23,478 nucleotides of DNA from an uncultured Prevotella sp. (GTDB taxonomy: Bacteria; Bacteroidota; Bacteroidia; Bacteroidales; Bacteroidaceae), in contig CAJOHP010000019.1 in the NCBI GenBank assembly GCA_905234355.1, positions 1 through 23,478 of the forward strand, read 5' to 3'. The notes beneath the pieces are model-generated. The model saw nothing but the letters and a program-made list of their open reading frames with translations, was not told the origin of the DNA and made no database searches. This document shows positions 16,059-23,472 of the stretch, in pieces (positions within the stretch are counted from its first letter, which is position 1; each line of letters opens with the position of its first letter). Both the position numbers and the translations under genes were made by a program.

Positions 16059-19000
16059 TTAAAACGAAATGGTCACACCGCCGGTAAACGACTTGGCGCG
16101 CGGTGTCTGTGCGCCGTCGACGACGGGTCCGTAGCCTCCGTATCCCACCTCGGGGTCGGCTCCGGAGTACTTCGTGAGCACAAAGAGGTTGTTGGCCGAG
16201 ACGTAGAAGCTGAGCTGCGATAGTCCGAGCTTCTTGAGTGTCTTGGGCGCGAGGGAGTAGCTCAGCTGTGTGTAGTTCAGGCGGATGAAGGAGCCGTCCT
16301 CCACGAAGCGGTCGCTGCCCAGCCAGTTGTAGCCGTAGTTGTAGAGTGCGCGGGGGATGAGCATGTCGTCGCCCTCGACGCGCCAGCGCCACAGCACGGC
16401 GCGGCTTTGGTTGTTGTTGCTAAACATGTTCTCGGCGAGCATGCGGGCGCGGTTGACAATCTTGTTGCCGTAGCGGAAGTTGAACTGGTTGTTGAGCTGG
16501 AAGCGCCCGAAGCGGACCTTGAATCCGAAGCCTCCGGTGAACTTGGGCAGGGAGGATCCGAGGTAGACGATGTCGAGCTCGTTGATCTGTCCGTCGTGGT
16601 TCACGTCGTCGTAGATGGCGTCGCCTCCGTGGAACACCTGGCTCTCCACGACGACTCCGTCGTAGCAGAAGGTCATGGGCTTGGTGCGTCCGTAGTTGTC
16701 GAGGATGACGTTGCCGTTGGCATCGCGTGCCACGGGTGCGTTGGGTCCGCTGACGCCTTTCACCTCGGTCTCGCTGTACTTGCTGTACTGGTAGACGCCC
16801 AGGTAGCGGAAGCCGTAGATGCCGCCCATCGGGCGGTTGAGCTCCACACGGGTCATATAGCTGCCGTTGTTGCGGTCGAAGTCGCTGTTGAGGCGGGCCA
16901 GCACGGTCTCGTCCATCTCGGTGAGCTTGTTGCGGTTGTTGGCGAACGTCACGTTGACGTCCAGTCCGAACTTACCCACCTTGACGATGTTGTTGCCGTT
17001 GATGTTGAACTCCCATCCCACGTTCTCCATCGCGCCCACGTTCTGCCAGGCCAGCGAGGGATAGCCCGAGCTGGAGGGCAGCGCGCGGTTGTTCATCAGC
17101 AGGTCGGTGGTCTTCTGCTTGTAGACCTCCACGTTGCCGGTGATGCGGTCGTTGAAGAATCCGAAGTCGAAGCCGAGGTTCCACGTCTCCTTCTGCTCCC
17201 ACTTGAGGTTTTTCAGCTGGATGTTCTGCTGGTACACGGAGCCGTAGCTCATGTATCCCTTGCCGCCGGTGTACTTGCTGTAGAAGAGTCCTTCACCGCC
17301 GGGCTGGTTGCCCACGATGCCCCATCCTGGACGGACGGAGAGCATGCTCACGAAGGGGAGTCCTTTCTTGAACCATGGCTCGTCGCTGATGATCCACTTT
17401 CCGGAGACGCCAGGGAAGTTGCCCCACCGCTGGTCGGCACCGAACTTGGTGCTGCCGTCGCGTCGCACGCTGAAGTCTACGACGTAGCGTCCTTTGTAGG
17501 CGTAGTGTGCAGAGAAGGTCAGGTAGACGCTGCGCCACTGTCCGGGGGCGGAGTTGAAGTTGCTGATGATGCCGGGGGCGCTGGCCGAGATGATGGTGCC
17601 GGTGGGCAGTCCGTACTCGCTGGTGCTCTGGTCGGTGCTGGTGCCCTTGGTGAGCTGTCCGCGCAGCATCATCATGAGCGAGTGGTCTTTGTTGGCAAAC
17701 TGCGGGGTGAACGTCAGCGTGTGGGTCGTGGTGATGCCCAGGCTCTTGTAGGCATTGTTGGTGGCCACATTGGCGTCCTTGGCTGCATAGCCGCCGGTGC
17801 TCAGCGAGAGCGGGCGGAACATGTCGTTGTAGCGGTTGAAGATGTTGAAGACGATCTTGCCCTCATACGTCAGGCGCGACTTCTCCTCCTCCATACCGAG
17901 CAGCTCGTAGTTCAGCTTGAACTCGGGCTCGATGTTGTAGCTCGTCTCCTCGTTCTTGGCCTCATGGGCCAGGGCCACGGGGTTGTAGTCCTTCAGCTGG
18001 TTGTTCTTGAACACTGGGTTGGCCGTGGGCAGCATGTTGTAATAGGTGCCCAGTGAGTTGCCGTCGCGGTCCTGCTCGTAGATGGCGAGGTTGGGCATGC
18101 GCCGGTAGGCCACGGAGAGCAGGTCGCTGTAGTTCTTCTTGTTGTCGGTGTAGGTCAGGGCCACGTTGGTCTGTATCTTGATGCGCTTGCTCACGAAGTA
18201 GTCCAGTGCCACGCGGGTGGTGAGTCGGTCCAGGCGCTGCTCTATGATGGAGCCGGTCTCGTGGTCGTAGCCGGCCGCGATGCGGAAGTTGGCTTTCTCG
18301 CCGCCGCCCGACAGGGCCACGTAGTGGTTCTGGCGCCAGCCGGTCTTCTTCACGGCGTCCACCCAGTCGGTGTTGTCGTTATACATCTGATACTCGGAGA
18401 ACTCGCCGCCCGAGCGGTAGTTTATCTCGTCGATGCCGTCGCTGGCACCGGCCTGCAGCTGTGGGTTGAAGTATTCTTCCTTGAGCATCATGGTGTACTC
18501 GTCGCCGTTGAGCAGCTTCATGCCGTTGGGCTGGTAGGTGCCTGTGAGTCGGAAGCTGTAGGTCACCTTGGTCTTGCCGCGTGCGCCTCGCTTGGTCTTT
18601 ATCTCGATGACGCCGTTGGCGCCCTGCGAGCCCCAGATGGCTGTGGCGGTGGCGTCTTTCAGCACGGAGATGCTCTCGATGTCCTCGGGGTTGATGTTGA
18701 GCAGCTCGGCAAACTTCTCTTCGTTGGCCGACGTGAGGTCGAGGTTGCTGCCTGTCTCCCAGACGTTGCCGTCGACGACGATGAGGGGCTCGTTCGAGCC
18801 GTTGATGCTCGACACGCCGCGCAGTCGCATCGAGGTGCCGGCACCCAGGTTGCCGGAGTTGGCCACGATGTCCAGACCGGCGATACGGCCCTGCAGGGCT
18901 TCGTCGACGGTGGTCATCGACAGGCCCTCAAACTCCTTCATGTCGATGGTCTGACGGGCCGTGGAGATCTCCTTCTGCGGGATGGCCAGGCCGGAGCCTT

Positions 19001-19418
19001 GCGCACGGCGCGTGGCCGTCACCGTCACCTCTTTTATCTGTGTGGCGTCCTGCAGCACGATGTTGTAGTGGGTCTTGTTGAAGGGCAGCACCACGGTCTT
19101 GCTGCCCACATAGGTCACGCGCAGCTTGTCCTTCGGGTTCTTCAGCTTGAAGGAGAAGTTGCCGCTCATGTCGGTCACGGCCGACGCCACGATACGGTTG
19201 GCGGCGTCGAGCTCCACCACGTTGGCCATCATCACGGGGCCCATGGCGTCGGTCACGGTGCCGCTGATGATGTCGCCTGCCTTCTGGGCAAAGGTCGGGA
19301 GCGAACAGAGGCAAAGCAGCAGCCCGCCTCCTACCCCTCGCCAGGCAAGGGGCGACAAGATACCGTGCAGCGTGCTGAACGGACTCTTTATTGTTCTGGT
19401 GATTCCTTGTATATCCAT
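16059..19418 (-). CDS. SusC/RagA-family TonB-dependent outer-membrane transporter (pair A)
   Basis: A 1119-residue protein with a regulatory-like beta domain at about 48-125, a TonB-box-like QIKEVTVTATRR at 127-138 and a plug with SMRLRGVSSINGSNEPLIVV and IESISVLKDATATAIWGSQG, the diagnostic SusC/RagA motifs. The barrel ends KSFTGGVTISF. The signal peptide is odd: about 45 residues, with a long segment ILSPLAWRGVGGG before the hydrophobic core LLLCLCSLPTFAQ. The DNA of that segment resembles the intergenic repeat just upstream of this gene. No later Met could start a shorter signal peptide. It follows the four-domain FAS1 gene by 70 nt and is coupled to SusD (6 nt). It differs enough from the pair B SusC that the two pairs probably handle different molecules. 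Confidence 0.95.
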   Translation of the reverse strand: MDIQGITRTIKSPFSTLHGILSPLAWRGVGGGLLLCLCSLPTFAQKAGDIISGTVTDAMGPVMMANVVELDAANRIVASAVTDMSGNFSFKLKNPKDKLRVTYVGSKTVVLPFNKTHYNIVLQDATQIKEVTVTATRRAQGSGLAIPQKEISTARQTIDMKEFEGLSMTTVDEALQGRIAGLDIVANSGNLGAGTSMRLRGVSSINGSNEPLIVVDGNVWETGSNLDLTSANEEKFAELLNINPEDIESISVLKDATATAIWGSQGANGVIEIKTKRGARGKTKVTYSFRLTGTYQPNGMKLLNGDEYTMMLKEEYFNPQLQAGASDGIDEINYRSGGEFSEYQMYNDNTDWVDAVKKTGWRQNHYVALSGGGEKANFRIAAGYDHETGSIIEQRLDRLTTRVALDYFVSKRIKIQTNVALTYTDNKKNYSDLLSVAYRRMPNLAIYEQDRDGNSLGTYYNMLPTANPVFKNNQLKDYNPVALAHEAKNEETSYNIEPEFKLNYELLGMEEEKSRLTYEGKIVFNIFNRYNDMFRPLSLSTGGYAAKDANVATNNAYKSLGITTTHTLTFTPQFANKDHSLMMMLRGQLTKGTSTDQSTSEYGLPTGTIISASAPGIISNFNSAPGQWRSVYLTFSAHYAYKGRYVVDFSVRRDGSTKFGADQRWGNFPGVSGKWIISDEPWFKKGLPFVSMLSVRPGWGIVGNQPGGEGLFYSKYTGGKGYMSYGSVYQQNIQLKNLKWEQKETWNLGFDFGFFNDRITGNVEVYKQKTTDLLMNNRALPSSSGYPSLAWQNVGAMENVGWEFNINGNNIVKVGKFGLDVNVTFANNRNKLTEMDETVLARLNSDFDRNNGSYMTRVELNRPMGGIYGFRYLGVYQYSKYSETEVKGVSGPNAPVARDANGNVILDNYGRTKPMTFCYDGVVVESQVFHGGDAIYDDVNHDGQINELDIVYLGSSLPKFTGGFGFKVRFGRFQLNNQFNFRYGNKIVNRARMLAENMFSNNNQSRAVLWRWRVEGDDMLIPRALYNYGYNWLGSDRFVEDGSFIRLNYTQLSYSLAPKTLKKLGLSQLSFYVSANNLFVLTKYSGADPEVGYGGYGPVVDGAQTPRAKSFTGGVTISF
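19326..19358 (-). repeat. Intergenic-type GC-rich repeat embedded in susC signal peptide
   Basis: On the minus strand the segment contains CCCCT, then CGAGGGG, then AGGAGG, a purine/pyrimidine layout shared with the repeat at 19453-19488 about 120 bp away. It encodes the SPLAWRGVGG part of the signal peptide of the downstream SusC. Seen directly: local similarity and a CCCCT/AGGGG inverted repeat. Inferred: both are copies of one repeat family. Confidence 0.45.
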
Positions 19419-19452
19419 TGTTTTCTGTCTTTTTTTATTGTTTTCTCTCTTA

Positions 19453-19488
19453 CTCCCTCCTCCCTCGCAGGGAGGGGACGGGGGTGGG
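19453..19488 (-). repeat. GC-rich intergenic repeat with 7-bp hairpin
   Basis: CCTCCCT (19459-19465) and AGGGAGG (19469-19475) form a perfect stem with a 3-nt loop, within a longer run of C-rich and G-rich DNA immediately after the stop codon of the four-domain FAS1 gene. On the minus strand no T tract follows (AGGAGGGAGTAAG), so it is not a standard terminator. Similar G/C-rich units are familiar from Bacteroidetes intergenic regions. Confidence 0.5.
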
Positions 19489-22158
19489 TCACTCGGTGAG
19501 CAGCGGGCCGTCGATGAGGTGGATGACGGCCGACGACGAGTTGTGTATCAGCGTGGCTGTGCTCTTGTCGGTGCCCTGGTAGGTGAACTCGCGGGCCATG
19601 ATGTTGTAGAGGCCGGGCTGCGTGGTCACGACATGGCGCTCGTTGCCGGCCTTGTCGCGTATGGTGATGTGGCTGCCGGCCTTGTCGGTGATGATGGTGA
19701 GCTTGTTGAACGTCTTGTGCACCTTATCTATATATGCGGTCTCATAGGCGGCCGAGGCGTTGCCCTGCTGGTCGAAGTCGCTGTTCTCCGTCGTGTTGTC
19801 GGCACCTATGCAGAAGGCGTTGTCCTGGATGTGGTAGCGCAGGAAGCTGTTTATCTCGTCGGTATAGCGCTCATACAGCTTCTTCTGGTCGGACACGAGG
19901 GTGTCCAGCTCGGCCACGTCGTCCCACGTGTGCAGCTTGCCCTGGGCTATGAGGGCGTCGATGCTGGCATTGCTGGGCACGTAGACGGTGTAGTGGTAGT
20001 TGTCGAACACGCTGATGCAGGTGTCGCTGCAGGCATACTTGCCGTCGTGCACGGTCTCGAGCAGCTCGCTGCCCAGGAGCAGCTCGCGGAAGCGGTCAAA
20101 CTCGGGGTGCTTGCTCAGCTGGCCCAGCACCGTCTGGCGCGTGCCTACCAGGGGGCCTTCCTCGAGGATGTAGGTCTTGCCGTTGCCGCCGTTGGTCTGG
20201 TCGTACACGTAGTCGATGGGCAGCGACGCGCTCTCGCCGTTCAGCTGTTCCACGGTCATGCCGTTGGCGCCCTGACCCACGTTGCTCACATGGATGATGG
20301 AGCCGCCCTTCGTGCGGTAGTACTCGTGGCCGTCTTCCACATCGCCCACGACCACGTGGTCGTCCAGGATGTTATACAGGCGGTTCAGTATCGGGTTCCA
20401 GTCCAGGCTCATGCCGTTGCTGTTGGTGTAGTTGCCTATGCTGTCGCCCACCTCGCCCGTCGCGGGGTCTATGTTGTGTATGCTGGCATACACCTCGTTG
20501 CCCGTGCGCTTGGCATCGTAGTGGAAGCGCAGCAGCTGGCGCTGGGCCTTGCCGTAGCTCGCGGGGTCTATATACTCCAGCATGGCGTCGTTCGACGGCA
20601 GGAAGAAGCTGTAGCGAGAGTTCAGCGAGTTCAGGTAGGCGTCATATTTCATCTGCTTGATGGCCCAGAGGATGATGCTCATGCGCTGGTCCACCACCGT
20701 GGGATACATCACGCTCACAAACGAGGTGGGGGTAAAGACGTGGTTGGTCAGGTAGACGGCGCCGTTGCAGGCCAGGTAGACGGAGTCCACGTCGGCCTTG
20801 GTGATGCCCAGGGGGTCGGCGGCGTCGTTCATCATAAACTGGAACTTGCTGGGCACGCTGCTCACGAGCGACTGTATCATATTGGCACGCATAAACTCGG
20901 TCAGCGTGGAGTAAGGCACGTTGTCCCACGACCCGAAGTTCAGGCGCAGTGCTGCTCCGGCACCTCTCTCCCAGTACTCGGTGAGGGCCTCGTCGCTCGG
21001 CACGAGCATCACGGCCATGTCCTGCTGGAGTGCCGTCTCGGCATCGTTGCTCGAGGGCACATAGTAGCCGTTCCAGCCGGGGTCGAAGGTCAGGCGGCCG
21101 TTGGCGGCGCACTTCTGGTTGTGGGTCTCGCTGAACGTGCCGGAGCCCTGCGAGCGGTCGCTGAAGTAGCGCAGCTGGAACACCGAGTCCACCTGCGTGC
21201 CGCGGTTGGCGTTGTAGGCGCGGGTGGCGTCGTCGCCGCAGTAGTCCAGCGTCTCGTAGCGCCGCAGCAGATGGGCAAACTGCGTGGTGTTGGGCTTGCT
21301 CATGATGATCTGGGCCATGTTGGGCAGGGGGGTCACCACCTCGCTCATGCGGTTGACGAAGCCGTTCAGGCAGCGGATGTTCTGCTCCACGATCTGGGCT
21401 CCGTTCACCGAGGCGTCGCCCGTGGCGCGGTGTGTCTCATAGTTGTATAGGAAGTCGTAGTCGTCGTTGGTCAGCTGCTTGTTGGTCATGAAGCGTTCGA
21501 TGAAGTGTATCATCGGCACGGCCGACATGTCCTGCATCACCACGAGCGAGTCGCGGTCTCTGTACATGTTCCAGTAGGGGCCCTTTGGCACGTCGGCCCG
21601 GCGCATCACCGTCACCGAGTCGTAGATGGAGATGGACGACGGACGGCGCATGCAGTTGCCTTCCACGTGGCCCTGGGTGCTCGAGAGCTCCTGCACCTGG
21701 TAGCTGTTGTCTATCATGCTGCCGTAGAGCAGCAGGCGCTTCTGCGACGTCGACAGCTGCTCGTAGCTCGTCACGCCCCAGTCGTTCTTCTGGAAGAAAC
21801 GCTTGAAGGCGTCGTCGTCGGCCACGAAGATGGTCTTCGAGCCGGTCTTGTCCAGCACCTCGCGGTAGTTCAGGTCGTCTATCAGCCGCACGGTGTTCTG
21901 GAAATTGCCCTGACCGGCCAGCCAGCTGTAGATGCTGACGTCCCAGCCAGCGGGGGTGCGCTCGTCAAGGTGATACAGGTCGTCCTTGTCGGCGCAAGAA
22001 ACCAGGGCACCGCTGCCGGCCAACAGCGCGGCACAGGCCCACAACCAGGGGCGACGCCCCTGCTTCGTCGCTTGCCGGAGCACATCGCCACGGCTGCTCG
22101 GAGCCACGGACTGCCGCGACAAGTACCTTCTCAGGTTAAACGGTCTTTCGGTTTTCAT
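19489..22158 (-). CDS. Four-domain FAS1 (fasciclin) lipoprotein, first gene of the operon (FAS1-A)
   Basis: An 889-residue lipoprotein with lipobox ALVSC, cysteine C55, followed by ADKDD. Four FAS1-type units can be drawn. They lie at about 83-225 (KTIFVADDDAFKRFF, MIHFIERFM), 265-480 (VMLVPSDEALTEYW, NGAVYLTNHVFTP), 485-672 (YSFFLPSNDAMLEYI, GSIIHVSNV) and 674-887 (YHYTVYVPSNASIDALI, SAVIHLIDGPLL). Domain borders are approximate and unit 2 carries large insertions. The n-region before the hydrophobic core is unusually long (about 38 residues, rich in Arg), and its DNA holds a 17-bp palindrome. A surface-exposed elongated binding or adhesion protein is the best guess. As promoter-proximal gene it is expected to be the most highly expressed. 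It precedes SusC by 70 nt. Confidence 0.87.
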   Translation of the reverse strand: MKTERPFNLRRYLSRQSVAPSSRGDVLRQATKQGRRPWLWACAALLAGSGALVSCADKDDLYHLDERTPAGWDVSIYSWLAGQGNFQNTVRLIDDLNYREVLDKTGSKTIFVADDDAFKRFFQKNDWGVTSYEQLSTSQKRLLLYGSMIDNSYQVQELSSTQGHVEGNCMRRPSSISIYDSVTVMRRADVPKGPYWNMYRDRDSLVVMQDMSAVPMIHFIERFMTNKQLTNDDYDFLYNYETHRATGDASVNGAQIVEQNIRCLNGFVNRMSEVVTPLPNMAQIIMSKPNTTQFAHLLRRYETLDYCGDDATRAYNANRGTQVDSVFQLRYFSDRSQGSGTFSETHNQKCAANGRLTFDPGWNGYYVPSSNDAETALQQDMAVMLVPSDEALTEYWERGAGAALRLNFGSWDNVPYSTLTEFMRANMIQSLVSSVPSKFQFMMNDAADPLGITKADVDSVYLACNGAVYLTNHVFTPTSFVSVMYPTVVDQRMSIILWAIKQMKYDAYLNSLNSRYSFFLPSNDAMLEYIDPASYGKAQRQLLRFHYDAKRTGNEVYASIHNIDPATGEVGDSIGNYTNSNGMSLDWNPILNRLYNILDDHVVVGDVEDGHEYYRTKGGSIIHVSNVGQGANGMTVEQLNGESASLPIDYVYDQTNGGNGKTYILEEGPLVGTRQTVLGQLSKHPEFDRFRELLLGSELLETVHDGKYACSDTCISVFDNYHYTVYVPSNASIDALIAQGKLHTWDDVAELDTLVSDQKKLYERYTDEINSFLRYHIQDNAFCIGADNTTENSDFDQQGNASAAYETAYIDKVHKTFNKLTIITDKAGSHITIRDKAGNERHVVTTQPGLYNIMAREFTYQGTDKSTATLIHNSSSAVIHLIDGPLLTE
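22046..22062. repeat. 17-bp palindrome within FAS1-A signal peptide region
   Basis: CAGGGGCG and CGCCCCTG are perfect inverted arms around a single central A. It encodes part of the long Arg-rich n-region. The palindrome suggests a repeat-derived insertion into the signal peptide, but only one copy is seen in this window. Confidence 0.35.
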
Positions 22159-22212
22159 ACGTTACGTTGTTTTTGGTTATTTTGATTTTAGCGTCATTTC
22201 AGGTTCCGCTCT

Positions 22213-22232
22213 GGCCGCGATGCGTTTCGGCC
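22213..22232 (-). promoter_or_regulatory. Hairpin at the 5' end of the operon leader
   Basis: GGCCG and CGGCC enclose a 10-nt loop, just downstream of the operon's -7 box on the minus strand, so it would form near the 5' end of the PUL mRNA leader. It may stabilise the 5' end. Read on the plus strand it is followed by TTTTTT and looks like a terminator, but there is no plus-strand gene upstream to terminate. Confidence 0.35.
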
Positions 22233-22245
22233 TTTTTTCACGATG

Positions 22246-22253
22246 CAAAGTTA
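22246..22253 (-). promoter_or_regulatory. -7 promoter element of the PUL operon
   Basis: On the minus strand this reads TAACTTTG followed by CA, matching TAnnTTTG. It lies 87 nt before the FAS1-A start codon, giving a leader of about 80 nt. The expected -33 TTTG is missing (TAAA at that spacing), which fits a promoter that needs an activator. It is the only convincing promoter for the eight genes. Confidence 0.65.
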
Positions 22254-22322
22254 TTAATAATTTTTTACCTATATTTACTCTTACGTCCGCCGCCCTTTTC
22301 TTTACGTACACGCGCATTCACA

Positions 22323-22354
22323 TTTGTTGCAACACCTTTCCTTTTTGTTGCAAC
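22323..22354. promoter_or_regulatory. Direct repeat with 21-bp period, candidate activator site
   Basis: TTTGTTGCAAC occurs at 22323-22333 and again at 22344-22354, exactly 21 bp apart, that is two helical turns on one DNA face. Each copy contains the 8-bp palindrome GTTGCAAC. The pair lies about 70-100 bp upstream of the PUL -7 box. AraC-type DNA-binding domains, including those of HTCS proteins, commonly bind direct repeats about 21 bp apart, so this is a good candidate operator for the flanking regulators. Confidence 0.55.
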
Positions 22355-22393
22355 TGCCTGCAAAATGGCCGTAAACGCGAATACTTCGGGCCG

Positions 22394-22425
22394 TAGACCT
22401 TAGACTACAGACTTCATACTTCAGG
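22394..22425. repeat. Short degenerate AGACT-type tandem repeat
   Basis: The stretch has repeated units TAGACCT, TAGACTAC, AGACTTCA and TACTTCAG. Similar low-complexity units are common between genes in Bacteroidetes (recalled, not checked). No function is assigned. Confidence 0.4.
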
Positions 22426-22460
22426 CTTTTTACCTTGCCACGCTGTGGGAGGGCAAGTGG

Positions 22461-22638
22461 GGACGGGCTTTATGTCTGACAGCAAGCGAGGGGTGTTTCG
22501 GTTGTCTCGTAGGGACGGGGTTTATCCCTGTCCGCAAGCGAGATTTATTTTCGGACAGGCATAAAGCCCGTCCCTACAGCGGGTGACATTCCCGTCGGGG
22601 GGGCGTGTGGCGGACAGGCATAAAGCCCGTCCCTACAG
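22461..22638. repeat. Cluster of four hairpin-forming repeats in both orientations
   Basis: Four copies of one unit are seen: 22461-22490 and 22510-22542 forward, 22552-22579 and 22611-22638 inverted. The last two are identical over 28 bp. The forward copies share the tail GCAAGCGAG. Each intact copy folds alone into an 8-bp stem with a 5-nt loop (GGACGGGC, TTTAT, GCCTGTCC). In the second copy the loop-closing pair is G-C instead of C-G, so pairing is kept by a double change. The first copy has a decayed right arm. Neighbouring opposite copies can also pair with each other. It fits a REP- or MITE-like intergenic element between the divergent promoters. Confidence 0.8.
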
Positions 22639-22654
22639 TGTCTCTCGCCCGGTC

Positions 22655-22671
22655 TTTAACCATTTTTAACC
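22655..22671. promoter_or_regulatory. TTTAACC direct repeat upstream of the AraC-type gene
   Basis: TTTAACC occurs at 22655-22661 and 22665-22671, a 10-bp period (one helical turn), ending about 35 bp before the -7 box of the regulator gene. It could be a regulator-binding site for control of that gene. The units are short and A/T-rich, so chance is not excluded. Confidence 0.3.
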
Positions 22672-22705
22672 GCAACGTATCTAGTCCGAACGAAAAAAAA
22701 TTTAC

Positions 22706-22713
22706 TATCTTTG
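22706..22713 (+). promoter_or_regulatory. -7 promoter element of the AraC-type regulator gene
   Basis: TATCTTTG followed by CA matches TAnnTTTG perfectly. It lies 22 nt before the start codon, so the leader would be only about 15 nt. No TTTG is seen at the -33 position. Confidence 0.7.
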
Positions 22714-22735
22714 CACTGCCAAAAGAATAATCATC

Positions 22736-23329
22736 ATGAAAACAGACCTAATCACCTTCCACCTTATTATATATATAGTGCTCACCGTCGTGATAGCGCT
22801 GCTGGCCTATCGTCTCTACGCGGTCACCCAGCACAACAGGCAGCTCATGGCCATCGTCCGCCACCAGCGCCACACCATCAAGACGGATCACAGCATGACA
22901 CTCAGCGGCCCCGCTGGCGACGCCGCAACCCGGCCGCAGGGCGACACCGCGTCCCGGCCGTCGGCCTCCGCCACCAACCCCGCACAGCTCGACGACGAGC
23001 AGCTCTTCATTGAGCTCGACCGTCTCGTAGACGAGCAGAAGCTCTTCCTACGGCCCGACGTGAGCCGCGACGACCTCGCACGACTCATCGGCGTAGAGAA
23101 GAACCGCTTCGGACACATCATGGCCCACCACTCCGGAGCAAGCAACGCCACCGTCTACATCAACACCAAGCGCGTCGTCTACGCCGCAAGCCTCATCGTG
23201 GAGCACCCCGAATACACCATCGCATCCATCGCGGCCGACTGCGGCATCAAGAACACAGTCACCTTCAACCGCGTCTTCAAGGACGTCTTCGGCATCACAC
23301 CATCGGCCTACAGGCAAGCCCACACGTAG
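22736..23329 (+). CDS. Small membrane-anchored AraC-family regulator
   Basis: A 197-residue protein with a single hydrophobic segment at about 8-27 (LIIYIVLTVVIALLAYRLYA), a linker rich in Pro, Ala, Ser and Thr at about 55-85, and an AraC-type helix-turn-helix domain at about 90-195. The DNA-binding part shows VSRDDLARLIGVEKNRFGHI, a first recognition helix, and TIASIAADCGIKNTVTFNRV followed by FKDVFGITPSAYR, the conserved AraC C-terminal signature. There is no TPR, sugar-binding or periplasmic domain, so the input signal is unclear; it may sense through the membrane segment or a partner. It is divergent from the PUL, with 577 bp between start codons, and is a natural candidate for its regulator. 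The ATG is fixed by the nearby -7 box. Confidence 0.87.
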   Translation: MKTDLITFHLIIYIVLTVVIALLAYRLYAVTQHNRQLMAIVRHQRHTIKTDHSMTLSGPAGDAATRPQGDTASRPSASATNPAQLDDEQLFIELDRLVDEQKLFLRPDVSRDDLARLIGVEKNRFGHIMAHHSGASNATVYINTKRVVYAASLIVEHPEYTIASIAADCGIKNTVTFNRVFKDVFGITPSAYRQAHT

Positions 23330-23397
23330 CACCCATCCCATCTCTCCATCAACAGCAGCTGCGCTCAGTAAATGAACATATATGACATTTACGAGCA

Positions 23398-23428
23398 ATT
23401 CGCGGTTCATTCATGATTATTCGCGGTT
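23398..23428. promoter_or_regulatory. Direct repeat with 21-bp period downstream of the AraC-type gene
   Basis: ATTCGCGGTT occurs at 23398-23407 and 23419-23428, exactly 21 bp apart, as in the unrelated repeat before the PUL promoter. It lies about 45-75 bp before a possible truncated -7 box at the right edge, so it may control a gene beyond the window. Confidence 0.5.
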
Positions 23429-23472
23429 TAAGAATAATAAGTAACAGCAAAAAAGAAACAACTTGGTACGAT

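Noticed and set aside
19459..19475. Terminator between FAS1-A and SusC
   Set aside because: The hairpin has no T tract on the minus strand and the downstream genes have no promoter of their own in the gap, so read-through is expected.
22461..22638. CRISPR array
   Set aside because: The repeats are in both orientations, spaced unevenly, with unlike spacers and no cas genes nearby; each unit is a self-folding intergenic element.
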